IMG/VR virus record: IMGVR_UViG_3300007735_000509
Coordinates: 1 to 23,926 of that record
Length of the DNA stretch: 23,926 nt
Source of the DNA: a virus
Strand: one strand, 5' to 3'
Below the pieces are notes generated by a model. The model was given only the letters and a program-made list of their open reading frames with translations. It did not search any database and was not told where the DNA came from. How positions within the stretch are numbered: the first letter of the stretch is position 1; every line of letters begins with the position of its first letter. The position numbers and the translations under genes were made by a program. Below are positions 13,931 to 21,887 of the stretch, piece by piece.

Positions 13931-13938
13931 TACATTTG
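13931..13938 (+). promoter_or_regulatory. Candidate -7 box for the carbohydrate module
   Basis: TACATTTG matches TAnnTTTG and ends five bases before the ATG at 13944, implying a leaderless or nearly leaderless message, as at 1819-1831. No TTTG lies at the expected upstream distance, so it is a half match. Confidence 0.5.
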
Positions 13939-13943
13939 CCGCT

Positions 13944-14204
13944 ATGCTATTAGATATGTCGGGTAATAAGTTACCATCAAGTGAAAAGAAAACAGTTCTT
14001 TGCACCGTTACATTTTTATACACTATGAAAGGTGTTATTAATGCAAAGCATCCAAAGAAAGAAACTGTATTCGCATGGATAGAAGAAGGTTCAACAAATA
14101 AAGATTGTGTATTTTTATTTGACCCTACCGGAGTTGAAAAGTCTAATTGTGTAATAAATGAAGTATTGGTATTCCCAATCCCAACAGTAACGCATGAAGA
14201 TTAG
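13944..14204 (+). CDS. Hypothetical protein heading the carbohydrate module
   Basis: An 86-residue protein, not recognised. It begins MLLDMSGNKLPSSEKKTVLC and is likely beta-rich with short strands separated by polar turns (KETVFAWIEEGSTNKDCVFL). There is no signal peptide or membrane helix. It is read from a TAnnTTTG box immediately upstream and its last 11 bases overlap the GT2 gene, so it is the first cistron of the module. It might be a regulator or an adaptor, but nothing shows this. Confidence 0.6.
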   Translation: MLLDMSGNKLPSSEKKTVLCTVTFLYTMKGVINAKHPKKETVFAWIEEGSTNKDCVFLFDPTGVEKSNCVINEVLVFPIPTVTHED

Positions 14205-14898
14205 TCTTTGCATTACCACATACAACCGTAACGCTTACTTATTCAAATCATTTGAACAGGTGTTGTTTGATGATAGGATAGATGAAATTATAATAGTAGA
14301 TGATTGTAGTGAACTTCAATTATATAAATTGATTGAGGCGCGTTGCTCTAAACTTCCAAAAGTTAGATTGTTTAGAAACGAATCTAATGTAGGATGTTAT
14401 GAGAATAAGAAAATAGCAGTAAGCAAAGCATCGAATGAGTTTGTAATAATTTTTGATAGCGATAATGTTATTGATACTAATTATCTTGATAAGTTATATA
14501 GTGTCGAATGGAGTTCAAATACACTTTACGCTCCCGACTTCGCTAAACCTGTTTTTGATTATAGAAAGTTTGCGGGAATTACTTTTAATAAATTGAATGT
14601 TGCTAAATATTGTTTCACGCCTGGATTCGATTGCTTAATGAATACTATGAATTACTTTATTCACAAAGATTCGTTTGTTCAAATATGGCAACAGAAACAT
14701 GATATTAAAGGTGCTGATTCTATCTATATGAATTACCTTTGGATGTTAGCGGGTAATAGTATTCATTGTTTAAGCGGGTTAGAATACTTCCATCGGGTTA
14801 ATGCAGAAGATAAATCCGAACATGGGAGCAATTTTATTGAGTTCGCCAATGAATCAAACCCAAAAGAGATTGAAAGGTTAATAAGTTTAATGCGATGA
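14194..14898 (+). CDS. Family 2 glycosyltransferase
   Basis: A 234-residue GT-A fold enzyme that transfers a sugar from a nucleotide-sugar donor. Motifs in order: TTYNR (8-12), IIIVDDCS (32-39), the nucleotide-binding loop NESNVG (62-67), and the metal-binding FDSDN (87-91, DxD). The C-terminal half carries aromatic residues typical of acceptor binding and shows no membrane helix, so it is probably cytosolic. Donor and acceptor cannot be read from the sequence. It overlaps the gene before it by 11 bases, and its TGA overlaps the ATG of a 25-residue ORF. Confidence 0.88.
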   Translation: MKISLCITTYNRNAYLFKSFEQVLFDDRIDEIIIVDDCSELQLYKLIEARCSKLPKVRLFRNESNVGCYENKKIAVSKASNEFVIIFDSDNVIDTNYLDKLYSVEWSSNTLYAPDFAKPVFDYRKFAGITFNKLNVAKYCFTPGFDCLMNTMNYFIHKDSFVQIWQQKHDIKGADSIYMNYLWMLAGNSIHCLSGLEYFHRVNAEDKSEHGSNFIEFANESNPKEIERLISLMR

Positions 14899-14972
14899 AT
14901 TATACTTTACTACGTGGAAGATTATACCCATGTGAAACAATAGAATTTAAAGAATGGTTGAACCAACACTAA
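14895..14972 (+). CDS. Mini-ORF, 25 residues
   Basis: ATG at 14895 overlaps the GT2 stop (ATGA), and TAA at 14970 lies inside the GT11 gene. It fills the only gap in the module. The product starts MNYTLLRGRLYPCETIEFKE. It may be a coupling ORF that keeps ribosomes loaded between the two enzymes, or chance. Confidence 0.35.
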   Translation: MNYTLLRGRLYPCETIEFKEWLNQH

Positions 14973-15700
14973 TAGGGCGATTAGGTAACTTCATGTTTGA
15001 GGTTGCAACTGCTTACGCATATTCTTTACGGCATGGAATGGAATACAACGTGAACCAGAATGAAGATTGCAACAATTACATTAATAGATTCTTTCCTAAG
15101 ATTGAAACGAAAAAAGTATTAATTAATTTCGATAAGTGGAAAGAACCAACACACGCATATACTGAAATACCAAAGTTTGAGAATGTAAAGATTCTTGAAT
15201 ACTTCCAAAGTGAAAAGTATTTTAAGGATTACCGAAAAGAAGTAATGGAGTTGTTTGATATTCCATATTCACTTAAAAAAGGATATACTTCAATCCATGT
15301 AAGGCGTGGCGATTATCTTATTTATTTTAATTCGTTCCCTCCGGTTGATGAAAGATATTTGAGTAATGCTATGCGATTAATGGCGCGTAATGGATTTAAA
15401 AAGTTTCTTGTTTTCAGCGATGATATAAAATGGTGCAAAGACAATTTGAACCCTGCTAAATATCCCGAATACGAATTTGAATATTCGGAGGGTAAAAATG
15501 AATACGAAGATTTAATGATTGGTAGTTGGTGTGAGCATAACATTATAAGCAATTCTACTTTTAGTTGGTGGCAAGCATGGTTAAATCAGAACCCAAACAA
15601 GATTGTAGTAAGCCCATCAAAGTTTAATTGGTTTGGCAAAAGAGTTAAATTATCAACTGAAGATATAATACCCGAATCATGGGAGCAAATTAATTTCTAA
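14954..15700 (+). CDS. GT11-family (alpha-1,2-fucosyltransferase-like) glycosyltransferase
   Basis: A 248-residue GT-B enzyme of family GT11, which normally moves L-fucose from GDP-L-fucose to galactose. Family motifs: GRLGNFMFEVATAYAYSLRH (8-27), HVRRGDY (115-121, GDP-binding Arg), FSDD (154-157) and NSTFSWWQAWL (200-210). The GDP-mannose 3,5-epimerase encoded four genes downstream would supply GDP-L-galactose, the 6-hydroxy analogue of GDP-L-fucose, so L-galactose is a plausible donor sugar. The ATG is chosen because the family starts shortly before GRLGN. No signal peptide or membrane segment. Confidence 0.88.
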   Translation: MVEPTLIGRLGNFMFEVATAYAYSLRHGMEYNVNQNEDCNNYINRFFPKIETKKVLINFDKWKEPTHAYTEIPKFENVKILEYFQSEKYFKDYRKEVMELFDIPYSLKKGYTSIHVRRGDYLIYFNSFPPVDERYLSNAMRLMARNGFKKFLVFSDDIKWCKDNLNPAKYPEYEFEYSEGKNEYEDLMIGSWCEHNIISNSTFSWWQAWLNQNPNKIVVSPSKFNWFGKRVKLSTEDIIPESWEQINF

Positions 15701-15701
15701 T

Positions 15702-16403
15702 ATGGGCTACTTACTAAACGGAGTTAATACAGGCGGGATACCTTTCTATTTAGTTGATGCAATAACAAATGAAGTTCATGTAGAAACATTTATTGAAACT
15801 GGAACTGCTGGTGGCGATAGCATAAAAGAGGCGGCTAAAAAGTTTAAGGCTTGCCATACAATAGAACTAATTGAAAATAGAGCCATACAAGACCATTCTA
15901 TAAAAAATATTACATGGCATACCGGCAACAGTATTGATATACTGCCTGAATTGGTGGAGATTATATACTATAAAAAAAGAAGCCCTCAAGATTATAAATA
16001 TACGTTGTTTTGGTTGGATGCTCACTATTGCGACCCTTTACCAAACACAAGCGGAATAAAAGAATGTTTCTTATTGGAAGAACTTGAAATAATAAGCCGA
16101 ATAAATAATGATGCAATCATACTAATTGATGATGCGCGTTTGTTTTTGGGGCAAGTTCCCGCACCTAACAACCCGCAAGATTATCCATGTATTCAAGATA
16201 TATTTGTATTGCTTAAAAACAAATTTCCACATAATTATTCTACTATTGTAGATGATTATATAATTAGCATACCAGATAGAATTAGACATACATTAGACAA
16301 AGAATGGCGGTCAAGGTTTAATATTCGTTATCCATCATCGGAAGATAAATTGAAATCAGAAGTAAAGAATGTTTATAACGCTTTGCTAAATTATATTAAA
16401 TGA
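15702..16403 (+). CDS. Class I SAM-dependent methyltransferase-like protein
   Basis: A 233-residue protein with a Rossmann-type start: FIETGTAGGDSIKEAAKKF (30-48, glycine-rich SAM loop), then TIELIEN (53-59, acidic end of strand 2). FWLDAHYCDP (103-112) and IILIDDAR (139-146) follow. Such enzymes in glycan loci methylate sugars. The acceptor here is unknown, and some relatives act on other small molecules. It starts one base after the GT11 stop and overlaps the GT25 start (ATGA), so it is part of the same operon. Confidence 0.75.
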   Translation: MGYLLNGVNTGGIPFYLVDAITNEVHVETFIETGTAGGDSIKEAAKKFKACHTIELIENRAIQDHSIKNITWHTGNSIDILPELVEIIYYKKRSPQDYKYTLFWLDAHYCDPLPNTSGIKECFLLEELEIISRINNDAIILIDDARLFLGQVPAPNNPQDYPCIQDIFVLLKNKFPHNYSTIVDDYIISIPDRIRHTLDKEWRSRFNIRYPSSEDKLKSEVKNVYNALLNYIK

Positions 16404-17152
16404 GTTTACTGTCAAACGCTTACTGCTCTTTTATAAATTTAGACCATCGGATAGACAGATTAGAACACATGAATAATCAACTTTCGCGTATTGGGTTGAA
16501 AGCGGTTAAAACAAGGGGTTTATTGCCGCAAGAAGTAAACGAGCCAAAAGAAAAGCTAAATGTAATGCAACAAAGAACGCCAGGTGCGATAGGTTGCCAT
16601 TATTCTCAAGTCAGTATTATTGAAACCGCTTATTCATTATGTAAGTCAGCTTTAGTAATGGAGGATGATTTGGTTTTCTGTGAAGATTTTAACGAAAGAA
16701 TGGAGATAGTTGAAGCCTTTTTAAACACTCACGAGTGGGATGTTTTTTGGTTAGGTGGGACTTATCATATACCGGCTGAATGGCATTCATTAAAGCACAA
16801 TTCAGATTTGCAAATGTGCGAATGTAAGTTGGGTGTTGACCATGAAGAAACTGATAACAAATATATCCGAAGAACTTATGGCATTTGGTCAACCTATGGC
16901 TACATTGTAAACTATAAAAGTATCCACAAAATATTAGAGTTGTTAGATATGAATGTTTATAGAAGCATGGGTATTGATTGGCTTTTTATACTTTTACAAC
17001 CTCAATTAAAAACATATTGCTTTAATCCTGGCATGGTAAAACAATTCGATAATGTTAGCGATATTGGCAGAATGGGAGATGGTTCACCTGCCATAACTCA
17101 CTTTAGCGGGTTTAAAAATTTAGGTTCACATTGGTTTCAAAATAAATTATAA
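16400..17152 (+). CDS. Family 25 glycosyltransferase
   Basis: A 250-residue protein of the GT25 family (LPS beta-1,4-galactosyltransferase LgtB/LpsA type and collagen galactosyltransferases). Motifs: INLDHRIDRLEHM (12-24), TPGAIGCHYSQVSI (60-73) and the metal-binding ALVMEDDLVF (84-93). Members usually transfer galactose or a related sugar. It lacks the C-terminal retention signals of eukaryotic enzymes. It sits between the two methyltransferase genes, overlapping the first by four bases. The co-occurrence with a collagen-like fibre gene is noted, but that tract has no Lys. Confidence 0.87.
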   Translation: MSLLSNAYCSFINLDHRIDRLEHMNNQLSRIGLKAVKTRGLLPQEVNEPKEKLNVMQQRTPGAIGCHYSQVSIIETAYSLCKSALVMEDDLVFCEDFNERMEIVEAFLNTHEWDVFWLGGTYHIPAEWHSLKHNSDLQMCECKLGVDHEETDNKYIRRTYGIWSTYGYIVNYKSIHKILELLDMNVYRSMGIDWLFILLQPQLKTYCFNPGMVKQFDNVSDIGRMGDGSPAITHFSGFKNLGSHWFQNKL

Positions 17153-17154
17153 TT

Positions 17155-17793
17155 ATGCTAATACCGCTATCAAAACTAATTCAGAAACACAGAATACAGC
17201 CTAAGGGAATTATTCATATTGGAGCATCTTCTGGTCAAGAGGCAAAAGACTATTTCGATAACGGTATAGAAAATGTAATATTCTTTGAAGCTATCCCTGC
17301 CGTTTACGATAAGTTGGTTAGAAACCTAAACTACTACCCGCGTATGATTGCGGTAAATGAATGTATAGGAGATGAAGATGGTAAGAAAATGACTTTTAAT
17401 ATAAGCAATAATGAGGCGCAAAGTAGTTCGTTACTTGAATTAGACTACCATAAAACAGACCATCCCGAAGTTTACTTCTCACATACTATTCCGGTTGTAA
17501 CTAAGCGAATTGATACATGGTTAAAAGAACATCAACTTTCATTAACAGATTATGACTTTTTAAACATTGATTTGCAGGGTGCGGAGTTAATGGCATTAAA
17601 AGGTATTGGCGAAGAATTAAAGCACGTTAAATACGCTTATATTGAAGTAAACAAGAAACACGAATATAAAGACTGCCCTTTGTTGGAAGATATTGATGCT
17701 TTTATGTGGTTGTTTGACTTTGAAAGGGTTCAATTAGAATGGTGTGGTGGGTTTAGTTGGGGAGATGCGTTTTATCTTAAAAAAGAAATATAA
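17155..17793 (+). CDS. FkbM-family methyltransferase
   Basis: A 212-residue SAM-dependent O-methyltransferase of the FkbM type, often found in glycan and natural-product clusters. It shows a family-like glycine-rich loop IIHIGASSGQEAKDYF (19-34), FFEAIP (43-48) and a Ser-rich segment AQSSSLLEL (88-96). The late motif FLNIDLQGAELMALKG (about 135-150) carries the acidic residue that commonly holds the substrate or metal. It probably methylates a sugar hydroxyl. It starts two bases after GT25 and ends directly at the epimerase start. Confidence 0.85.
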   Translation: MLIPLSKLIQKHRIQPKGIIHIGASSGQEAKDYFDNGIENVIFFEAIPAVYDKLVRNLNYYPRMIAVNECIGDEDGKKMTFNISNNEAQSSSLLELDYHKTDHPEVYFSHTIPVVTKRIDTWLKEHQLSLTDYDFLNIDLQGAELMALKGIGEELKHVKYAYIEVNKKHEYKDCPLLEDIDAFMWLFDFERVQLEWCGGFSWGDAFYLKKEI

Positions 17794-18753
17794 ATGAAAA
17801 CAGCTTTAATCTTGGGCGCGGGCGGGTTTATTGGTAGCCACTTAGTAACCCGATTAAAAAAAGAGGGCTATTCTTTTGTTCGCGGGGCTGATTTAAAATA
17901 TCCAGACTTCAGCGAAAGTAATGCAGACGAATTTATAATAGCCGATTTGCGTAACTATTTGGAATGCGAAGAACTATTTTCTATTTATAAGTTTGATGAA
18001 GTTTATCAGTTGGCGGCTGATATGGGCGGTGCGGGATATATCTTTACAGGAGAACATGATGCCGATGTAATGCACAATAGCGCACAAATCAATTTAAACA
18101 TAGCTAAACTTTGTGTTGAATATAGCGTTGGTAAAATATTCTATTCTTCATCGGCTTGTATGTATCCGCAAGAGATACAAAGAATAAGCAACAACACCGG
18201 ATTAAAAGAATCGGATGCCTACCCCGCAAACCCTGACAGCGAATACGGATGGGAAAAGCTATTTAGTGAGAGACTTTATTTATCCTTTGCGCGTAACTAC
18301 GGATTGAATGTAAGGATTGCAAGGTTTCACAATATCTTCGGAGTTGATGGAACTTATAAAGGAGGAAAAGAAAAAGCCCCTGCCGCGATGTGTAGAAAAG
18401 TAATTGAGGCGAATAATGAAATAGAAGTTTGGGGCGATGGTTTACAAACGCGCTCATTCCTTTATATTGACGAATGTATTGAGGGTGTTAGAAGATTAAT
18501 GGAAAGCGATGTAACCGAACCAGTAAACATTGGTAGCGATGAAATGGTTTCTATAAACGAACTCGCTAAAATGGTTATTGCAATAAGCGGGAAAGATATT
18601 CAGATTAAGAATGTCGAAAGTAATGCGTTAGGCGTTAGGGGGAGAAACTCTGATAATGAATTTATCTATTCTCAATTAGGGTGGAAGCCAAACTACCCAC
18701 TTCAAAAAGGTTTAGAGAAAACTTATGAATGGATTTGTAAACAACTTTTATGA
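17794..18753 (+). CDS. GDP-mannose 3,5-epimerase homologue
   Basis: A 319-residue short-chain dehydrogenase-type protein. It resembles plant GDP-mannose 3,5-epimerase, which converts GDP-D-mannose to GDP-L-galactose and GDP-L-gulose using NAD. Key features: GAGGFIGSH (8-16, NAD loop), SSSACMYP with catalytic Cys122, YGWEK (Y151, K155), GGKEKAPAAMCRK with catalytic Lys194, and WGDGLQTRSFLYIDEC (213-228). Also present are NIGSDEMVSINE (245-256) and GVRGRNSDNE (280-289). The preceding ADMGGAGYI (75-83) also matches the epimerase. All catalytic residues recognised are intact. Ordinary sugar-nucleotide epimerases lack the GGxEKAPAA stretch. Confidence 0.85.
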   Translation: MKTALILGAGGFIGSHLVTRLKKEGYSFVRGADLKYPDFSESNADEFIIADLRNYLECEELFSIYKFDEVYQLAADMGGAGYIFTGEHDADVMHNSAQINLNIAKLCVEYSVGKIFYSSSACMYPQEIQRISNNTGLKESDAYPANPDSEYGWEKLFSERLYLSFARNYGLNVRIARFHNIFGVDGTYKGGKEKAPAAMCRKVIEANNEIEVWGDGLQTRSFLYIDECIEGVRRLMESDVTEPVNIGSDEMVSINELAKMVIAISGKDIQIKNVESNALGVRGRNSDNEFIYSQLGWKPNYPLQKGLEKTYEWICKQLL

Positions 18754-19013
18754 CACCAAAATTTACAGACGTATTAAAATTGGTTGAGTATGGATGGACA
18801 GTATCTATTGCCGTTAAAATGTTAGGGGCAAAAGGAACATCATATTTCTATCAAAAAATATCGGAAGAACAAAGACTAAAGCTAAAAATGGCAAAACTAT
18901 CAAATGGAAGATATTCCGCATCTTATAGGTCAAAGGGATATTGCAAGGTTAATTATAGTGTTGGTGATGCTATTGATTATTTGATTGATTCTGATTCCTG
19001 TGATGGTGAATAA
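18750..19013 (+). CDS. Small helix-turn-helix-like protein
   Basis: An 87-residue protein starting MTPKFTDVLKLVEYGWTVSI. Residues about 9-35 (KLVEYGWTVSIAVKMLGAKG and the following) have the shape of a helix-turn-helix with a Ser/Tyr-rich recognition helix, as in resolvase-type or small terminase subunits. The remainder is basic. Its ATG overlaps the epimerase TGA (ATGA), and its 3' end overlaps the convergent minus-strand MuF gene by 37 bases. It could regulate the module or be a displaced small terminase. There is no firm family match. Confidence 0.55.
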   Translation: MTPKFTDVLKLVEYGWTVSIAVKMLGAKGTSYFYQKISEEQRLKLKMAKLSNGRYSASYRSKGYCKVNYSVGDAIDYLIDSDSCDGE

Positions 19014-19909
19014 TAACCTTTAGCCTCCGCATCATCCTTTACCGATTGCGGAACGTAATCATTTGATAACGGAACTAAAATGTGTTGGCAATTATACCCG
19101 CCTAAATAACTAAATATAGTTGCTGAATTAGTATCTGGATTCATTCCACCACCTTGCTTTTTATCGCATCCACTTGCATCGCCTTTATTCCATAAACTCG
19201 GCTTACTTCCCCATGAGGCTATTTCTTTTTCGTGAAATATTCCGTTTGACCTAACACAGCAAAAGTATCTTGTAGTTTTAATCTTACCTCCATCATACCG
19301 GTAAAACTCAATCCCATTAGACTTACTTATTAACTGATTATATTGCCTATCGGAAATCGCAAACGAATCTGTTATAATTGTCTTTGCGTATCTTGAAAGT
19401 AAAGCGTTCTCACCTACCATATTGTCGCGTAAACTTTGAACCGCTTGCGTGTAGCTTGTGTTGCTAATAATAGAATTGGAAAGTATTTGAGATAGTGGTG
19501 TTAAGAAGTTATGCGCTATTGCGCTTTCGTCCATCAGTAAAAGTGCATTTTGCTGTGAACTTTTAACCGTAGCTTTAAACATTTCATTATCATCAAAACT
19601 TCCAACAACCTGGCTAAGTATATTATTGTTTAAAGTGGCTTGTGTTTGGATTTCTGTTGCAAATTCTTTTATCCCATCTAAGTAATCAGAGCCGAACAAA
19701 GTCTTTTTCAGATTCTCTAATATGCCATTGATTTTAGATAGGTTATCTTTGCTTGCCTCTATCTTTCCATCAACTACTTTTAACTCGCTTAAATCTTTTA
19801 GAATCTGTTTAAATAGAACTTCATCTTGCTTATCAATTACGCTTTGAAGTTTGGCGGGGACTGATTCAAGTCTATCTATTCTTTCGCTGATTAATTTTTC
19901 TAAACTCAT
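18977..19909 (-). CDS. MuF-type minor head (head morphogenesis) protein
   Basis: A 310-residue protein. The N-terminal two-thirds are helical, as in portal-associated minor head proteins. The C-terminal MuF-like domain shows TTRYFCCVRSNGIFHEKEI (212-230), a Trp at 233 and GGYNCQHILVPLS (270-282). These match the family's 'TR.C....G....I..W' and 'NCRHxxxP' segments. MuF proteins assemble with the portal inside the procapsid. The ATG at 19909 overlaps the stop (TGA) of the frame-shifted portal C-terminus in an ATGA arrangement. Its 3' end overlaps the convergent plus-strand gene by 37 bases. Confidence 0.82.
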   Translation of the reverse strand: MSLEKLISERIDRLESVPAKLQSVIDKQDEVLFKQILKDLSELKVVDGKIEASKDNLSKINGILENLKKTLFGSDYLDGIKEFATEIQTQATLNNNILSQVVGSFDDNEMFKATVKSSQQNALLLMDESAIAHNFLTPLSQILSNSIISNTSYTQAVQSLRDNMVGENALLSRYAKTIITDSFAISDRQYNQLISKSNGIEFYRYDGGKIKTTRYFCCVRSNGIFHEKEIASWGSKPSLWNKGDASGCDKKQGGGMNPDTNSATIFSYLGGYNCQHILVPLSNDYVPQSVKDDAEAKGYYSPSQESESIK

Positions 19910-20040
19910 ATTGAACTAAGCAACTCATCTATTTTATCGCCTATTGATTTTGCAAGTGCCTTATCTCCGCTTTCTTCTGCTCTTGTTCTTGCCAATGCTA
20001 ACTGTTGTATTGCCAAAGGAATCTTACCTACACCACTATC
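19906..20040 (-). pseudogene. Out-of-frame C-terminus of the portal gene
   Basis: After the 12-G run the other frame reads 44 sense codons (DSGVGKIPLAIQQLALARTR and onwards) to TGA at 19906-19908, overlapping the MuF ATG. The sequence is helical, charged and plausible as a portal C-terminal tail. It joins the portal frame if one G is removed or skipped. Without this, the portal stops at 20036-20038 and leaves an empty gap of 126 bases, which is out of style for this tightly packed operon. Confidence 0.7.
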
Positions 20041-21832
20041 CCCCCCCCCCCGCAATATCTTTCATTATATTACCCGCACTATTCGCACCGGCAGACAAAG
20101 TAGCTTCATCCTGTTTTGCACGTTCAACTAACTTCTTATCTATCTCCGGTAAAGTCAATTCCATAAACGCAGCATTACTTTCAATCATTTCATTAACATA
20201 ACGCTGGAAATTAACGTGAAGCAATATCTGCCATTTAGCCACGTTGCCATTGGTTTGTAGTATAGTTATATCAGCCGTTTCTTTAACGAACAAAACATCG
20301 CTATACGCGGCTATTTCTGCCATCATTGAAACCGTTTGCGGGAACTCCTGTTCAAATAGTTGTAAGGTAAATTCAGTTAATGCTAAATCTGATAACCCTG
20401 CTTTCTTTGCCTCCCCTAATCTTGCCGTGATTTCATCAGTAGAAATTAAATCAAATGTAGTTGGTGGCTTTACTTTTATTGGCGATTCCTTACCGTATCT
20501 TACCTCATAAGCCGCATTTAAGAACTGTTGAAACAAAATAAACAACTCATTCGATATTGATAACATCAAAATATATTGTTCATCTCTATCTATCTTAGAC
20601 TTTGTAGCAGTTGGGTCATTCAACCCCTTACTATTCCCTGTTGCACCAACCTCAATATTTAAGAATAAAAAGGCATTCTCTAAATACTTTTCAATTACTT
20701 CTTCATTGTCTTTTATAATAGCCCCATCTGGAGCAACAAAAGAAACGCCTGGAAAGGCAACAGAGTTTTTATCTACGTCATTTGTAGCCGTTGGCAATTC
20801 GTGAACGTAATCCCTAAAAGGTGAAAACTTAACACTACCAGTTCCACCGCAAGTTGAACAATTAGACGCGCCTCCATCATTATAAACCTTGCCATTACTA
20901 CAATCTTTATTTGTGCATAATTGGTCATAATAAACCCTAATAGGGTAGCTTACTTTATTTCTTACACTCTTATTTGTAGAGTGAATTATTACCGCCTCAT
21001 TTAAGTAAGGTAAAGCGGGTGCGAAATATGATTCGTAGTAGGTTTCATCCTGTATAACATCTTCAGGAGTTCCCTTTAATTTCCATACAGGCAAATAACC
21101 TAAAGCATGATTATAGTAAACTGATAATTCAAATTGCCAATCTACCTTTTTGCCTACTTGAGCTATCCTGTAAATGTTTTCATTATCGTATAAGTAAAGA
21201 ACCAACCCTACTTTCTCTTTCCTTCCACCATACTCAACTAAACTCTTTTCTTCACTTAAACAAAGTGCGAAATCATTACTTTCAAACATTAGCAAATCAT
21301 CAGAATCATACACAGTAGCGAATGGTTCAAGTGCCTCCGTATCATCTATTACAAGTTCACCGTTTGCATCTTCTCTTACCGGCAAATCAAAATCTAACGC
21401 CAATACTCCGTTTGGTTCGCTAATCTTTTGCTCCGTTACAATGCTTTTAAAGAAACTTCTAACATCATTACCCATTGGGAAGTTTTCTAAAAAATACTTC
21501 TTAGCATCTTCATCTACCCAATCAATAGAATAGTTCTGTTCTGACCATACTCTATTTAAAGTTCCTAATGCTTTCTTCCAGTAAGGCTTTGTAATAGGTT
21601 GAAAAGAACGCCTGCGATATTCTCTTTCTTCATCCGTTTCGCCTGGAAAGTTTGCGCCAATTAATTTATTAGGGAAATCACCGCATGAATGCACTTCTAT
21701 TTCATCCGCTTGCTTACAAGCCTCCCGATATAATTCGCCCCAATCAGCCTTACCATCTTTTTTAGTAGCCGCAGATTTATACTTAGATGAAACCTCACTA
21801 AGTATTTTATTGAGTTGCTTTTCGTTTAACAT
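20036..21832 (-). CDS. Portal protein
   Basis: A 598-residue protein as read; the intact protein is probably about 640 residues. Portals form the dodecameric ring at the capsid vertex through which DNA is packaged. Supporting features: an N-terminal helical region with paired aromatics, a long body with many Asp/Tyr strands, and a C-terminal helical region (about 470-560). It is followed by a MuF gene. An insertion at residues 306-328 has four Cys (C306, C311, C325, C328, then GGTG) like a zinc ribbon or DnaJ-type knuckle. The frame ends at a run of 12 G (20040-20051); see the C-terminal fragment. Confidence 0.82.
   Translation of the reverse strand: MLNEKQLNKILSEVSSKYKSAATKKDGKADWGELYREACKQADEIEVHSCGDFPNKLIGANFPGETDEEREYRRRSFQPITKPYWKKALGTLNRVWSEQNYSIDWVDEDAKKYFLENFPMGNDVRSFFKSIVTEQKISEPNGVLALDFDLPVREDANGELVIDDTEALEPFATVYDSDDLLMFESNDFALCLSEEKSLVEYGGRKEKVGLVLYLYDNENIYRIAQVGKKVDWQFELSVYYNHALGYLPVWKLKGTPEDVIQDETYYESYFAPALPYLNEAVIIHSTNKSVRNKVSYPIRVYYDQLCTNKDCSNGKVYNDGGASNCSTCGGTGSVKFSPFRDYVHELPTATNDVDKNSVAFPGVSFVAPDGAIIKDNEEVIEKYLENAFLFLNIEVGATGNSKGLNDPTATKSKIDRDEQYILMLSISNELFILFQQFLNAAYEVRYGKESPIKVKPPTTFDLISTDEITARLGEAKKAGLSDLALTEFTLQLFEQEFPQTVSMMAEIAAYSDVLFVKETADITILQTNGNVAKWQILLHVNFQRYVNEMIESNAAFMELTLPEIDKKLVERAKQDEATLSAGANSAGNIMKDIAGGGG
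20040..20051 (-). repeat. Homopolymer run of 12 G in the portal gene
   Basis: Twelve consecutive G on the minus strand at the portal 3' end, by far the longest G/C run in this AT-rich window. A change of one base shifts the frame between an immediate TAG and the 44-codon extension. It is prone to replication slippage, transcriptional slippage and sequencing error. Confidence 0.9.
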
Positions 21833-21833
21833 A

Positions 21834-21887
21834 CTATTTCCCGCATCCCCCGCAAGGCTTAGGTTTAGGCATTTTTATTGGCTTCAT
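21834..21887 (-). CDS. Mini-ORF, 17 residues, Cys-Gly-Gly-Cys
   Basis: ATG at 21885-21887 overlaps the TGA of the GT8-like gene (ATGA), and TAG at 21834-21836 lies one base before the portal start. The product, MKPIKMPKPKPCGGCGK, has a basic Pro/Lys stretch and CGGC. Exact filling of the gap with overlaps suggests a real tiny gene or coupling ORF. A CxxC of this kind could bind metal or form a disulfide. Confidence 0.45.
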   Translation of the reverse strand: MKPIKMPKPKPCGGCGK

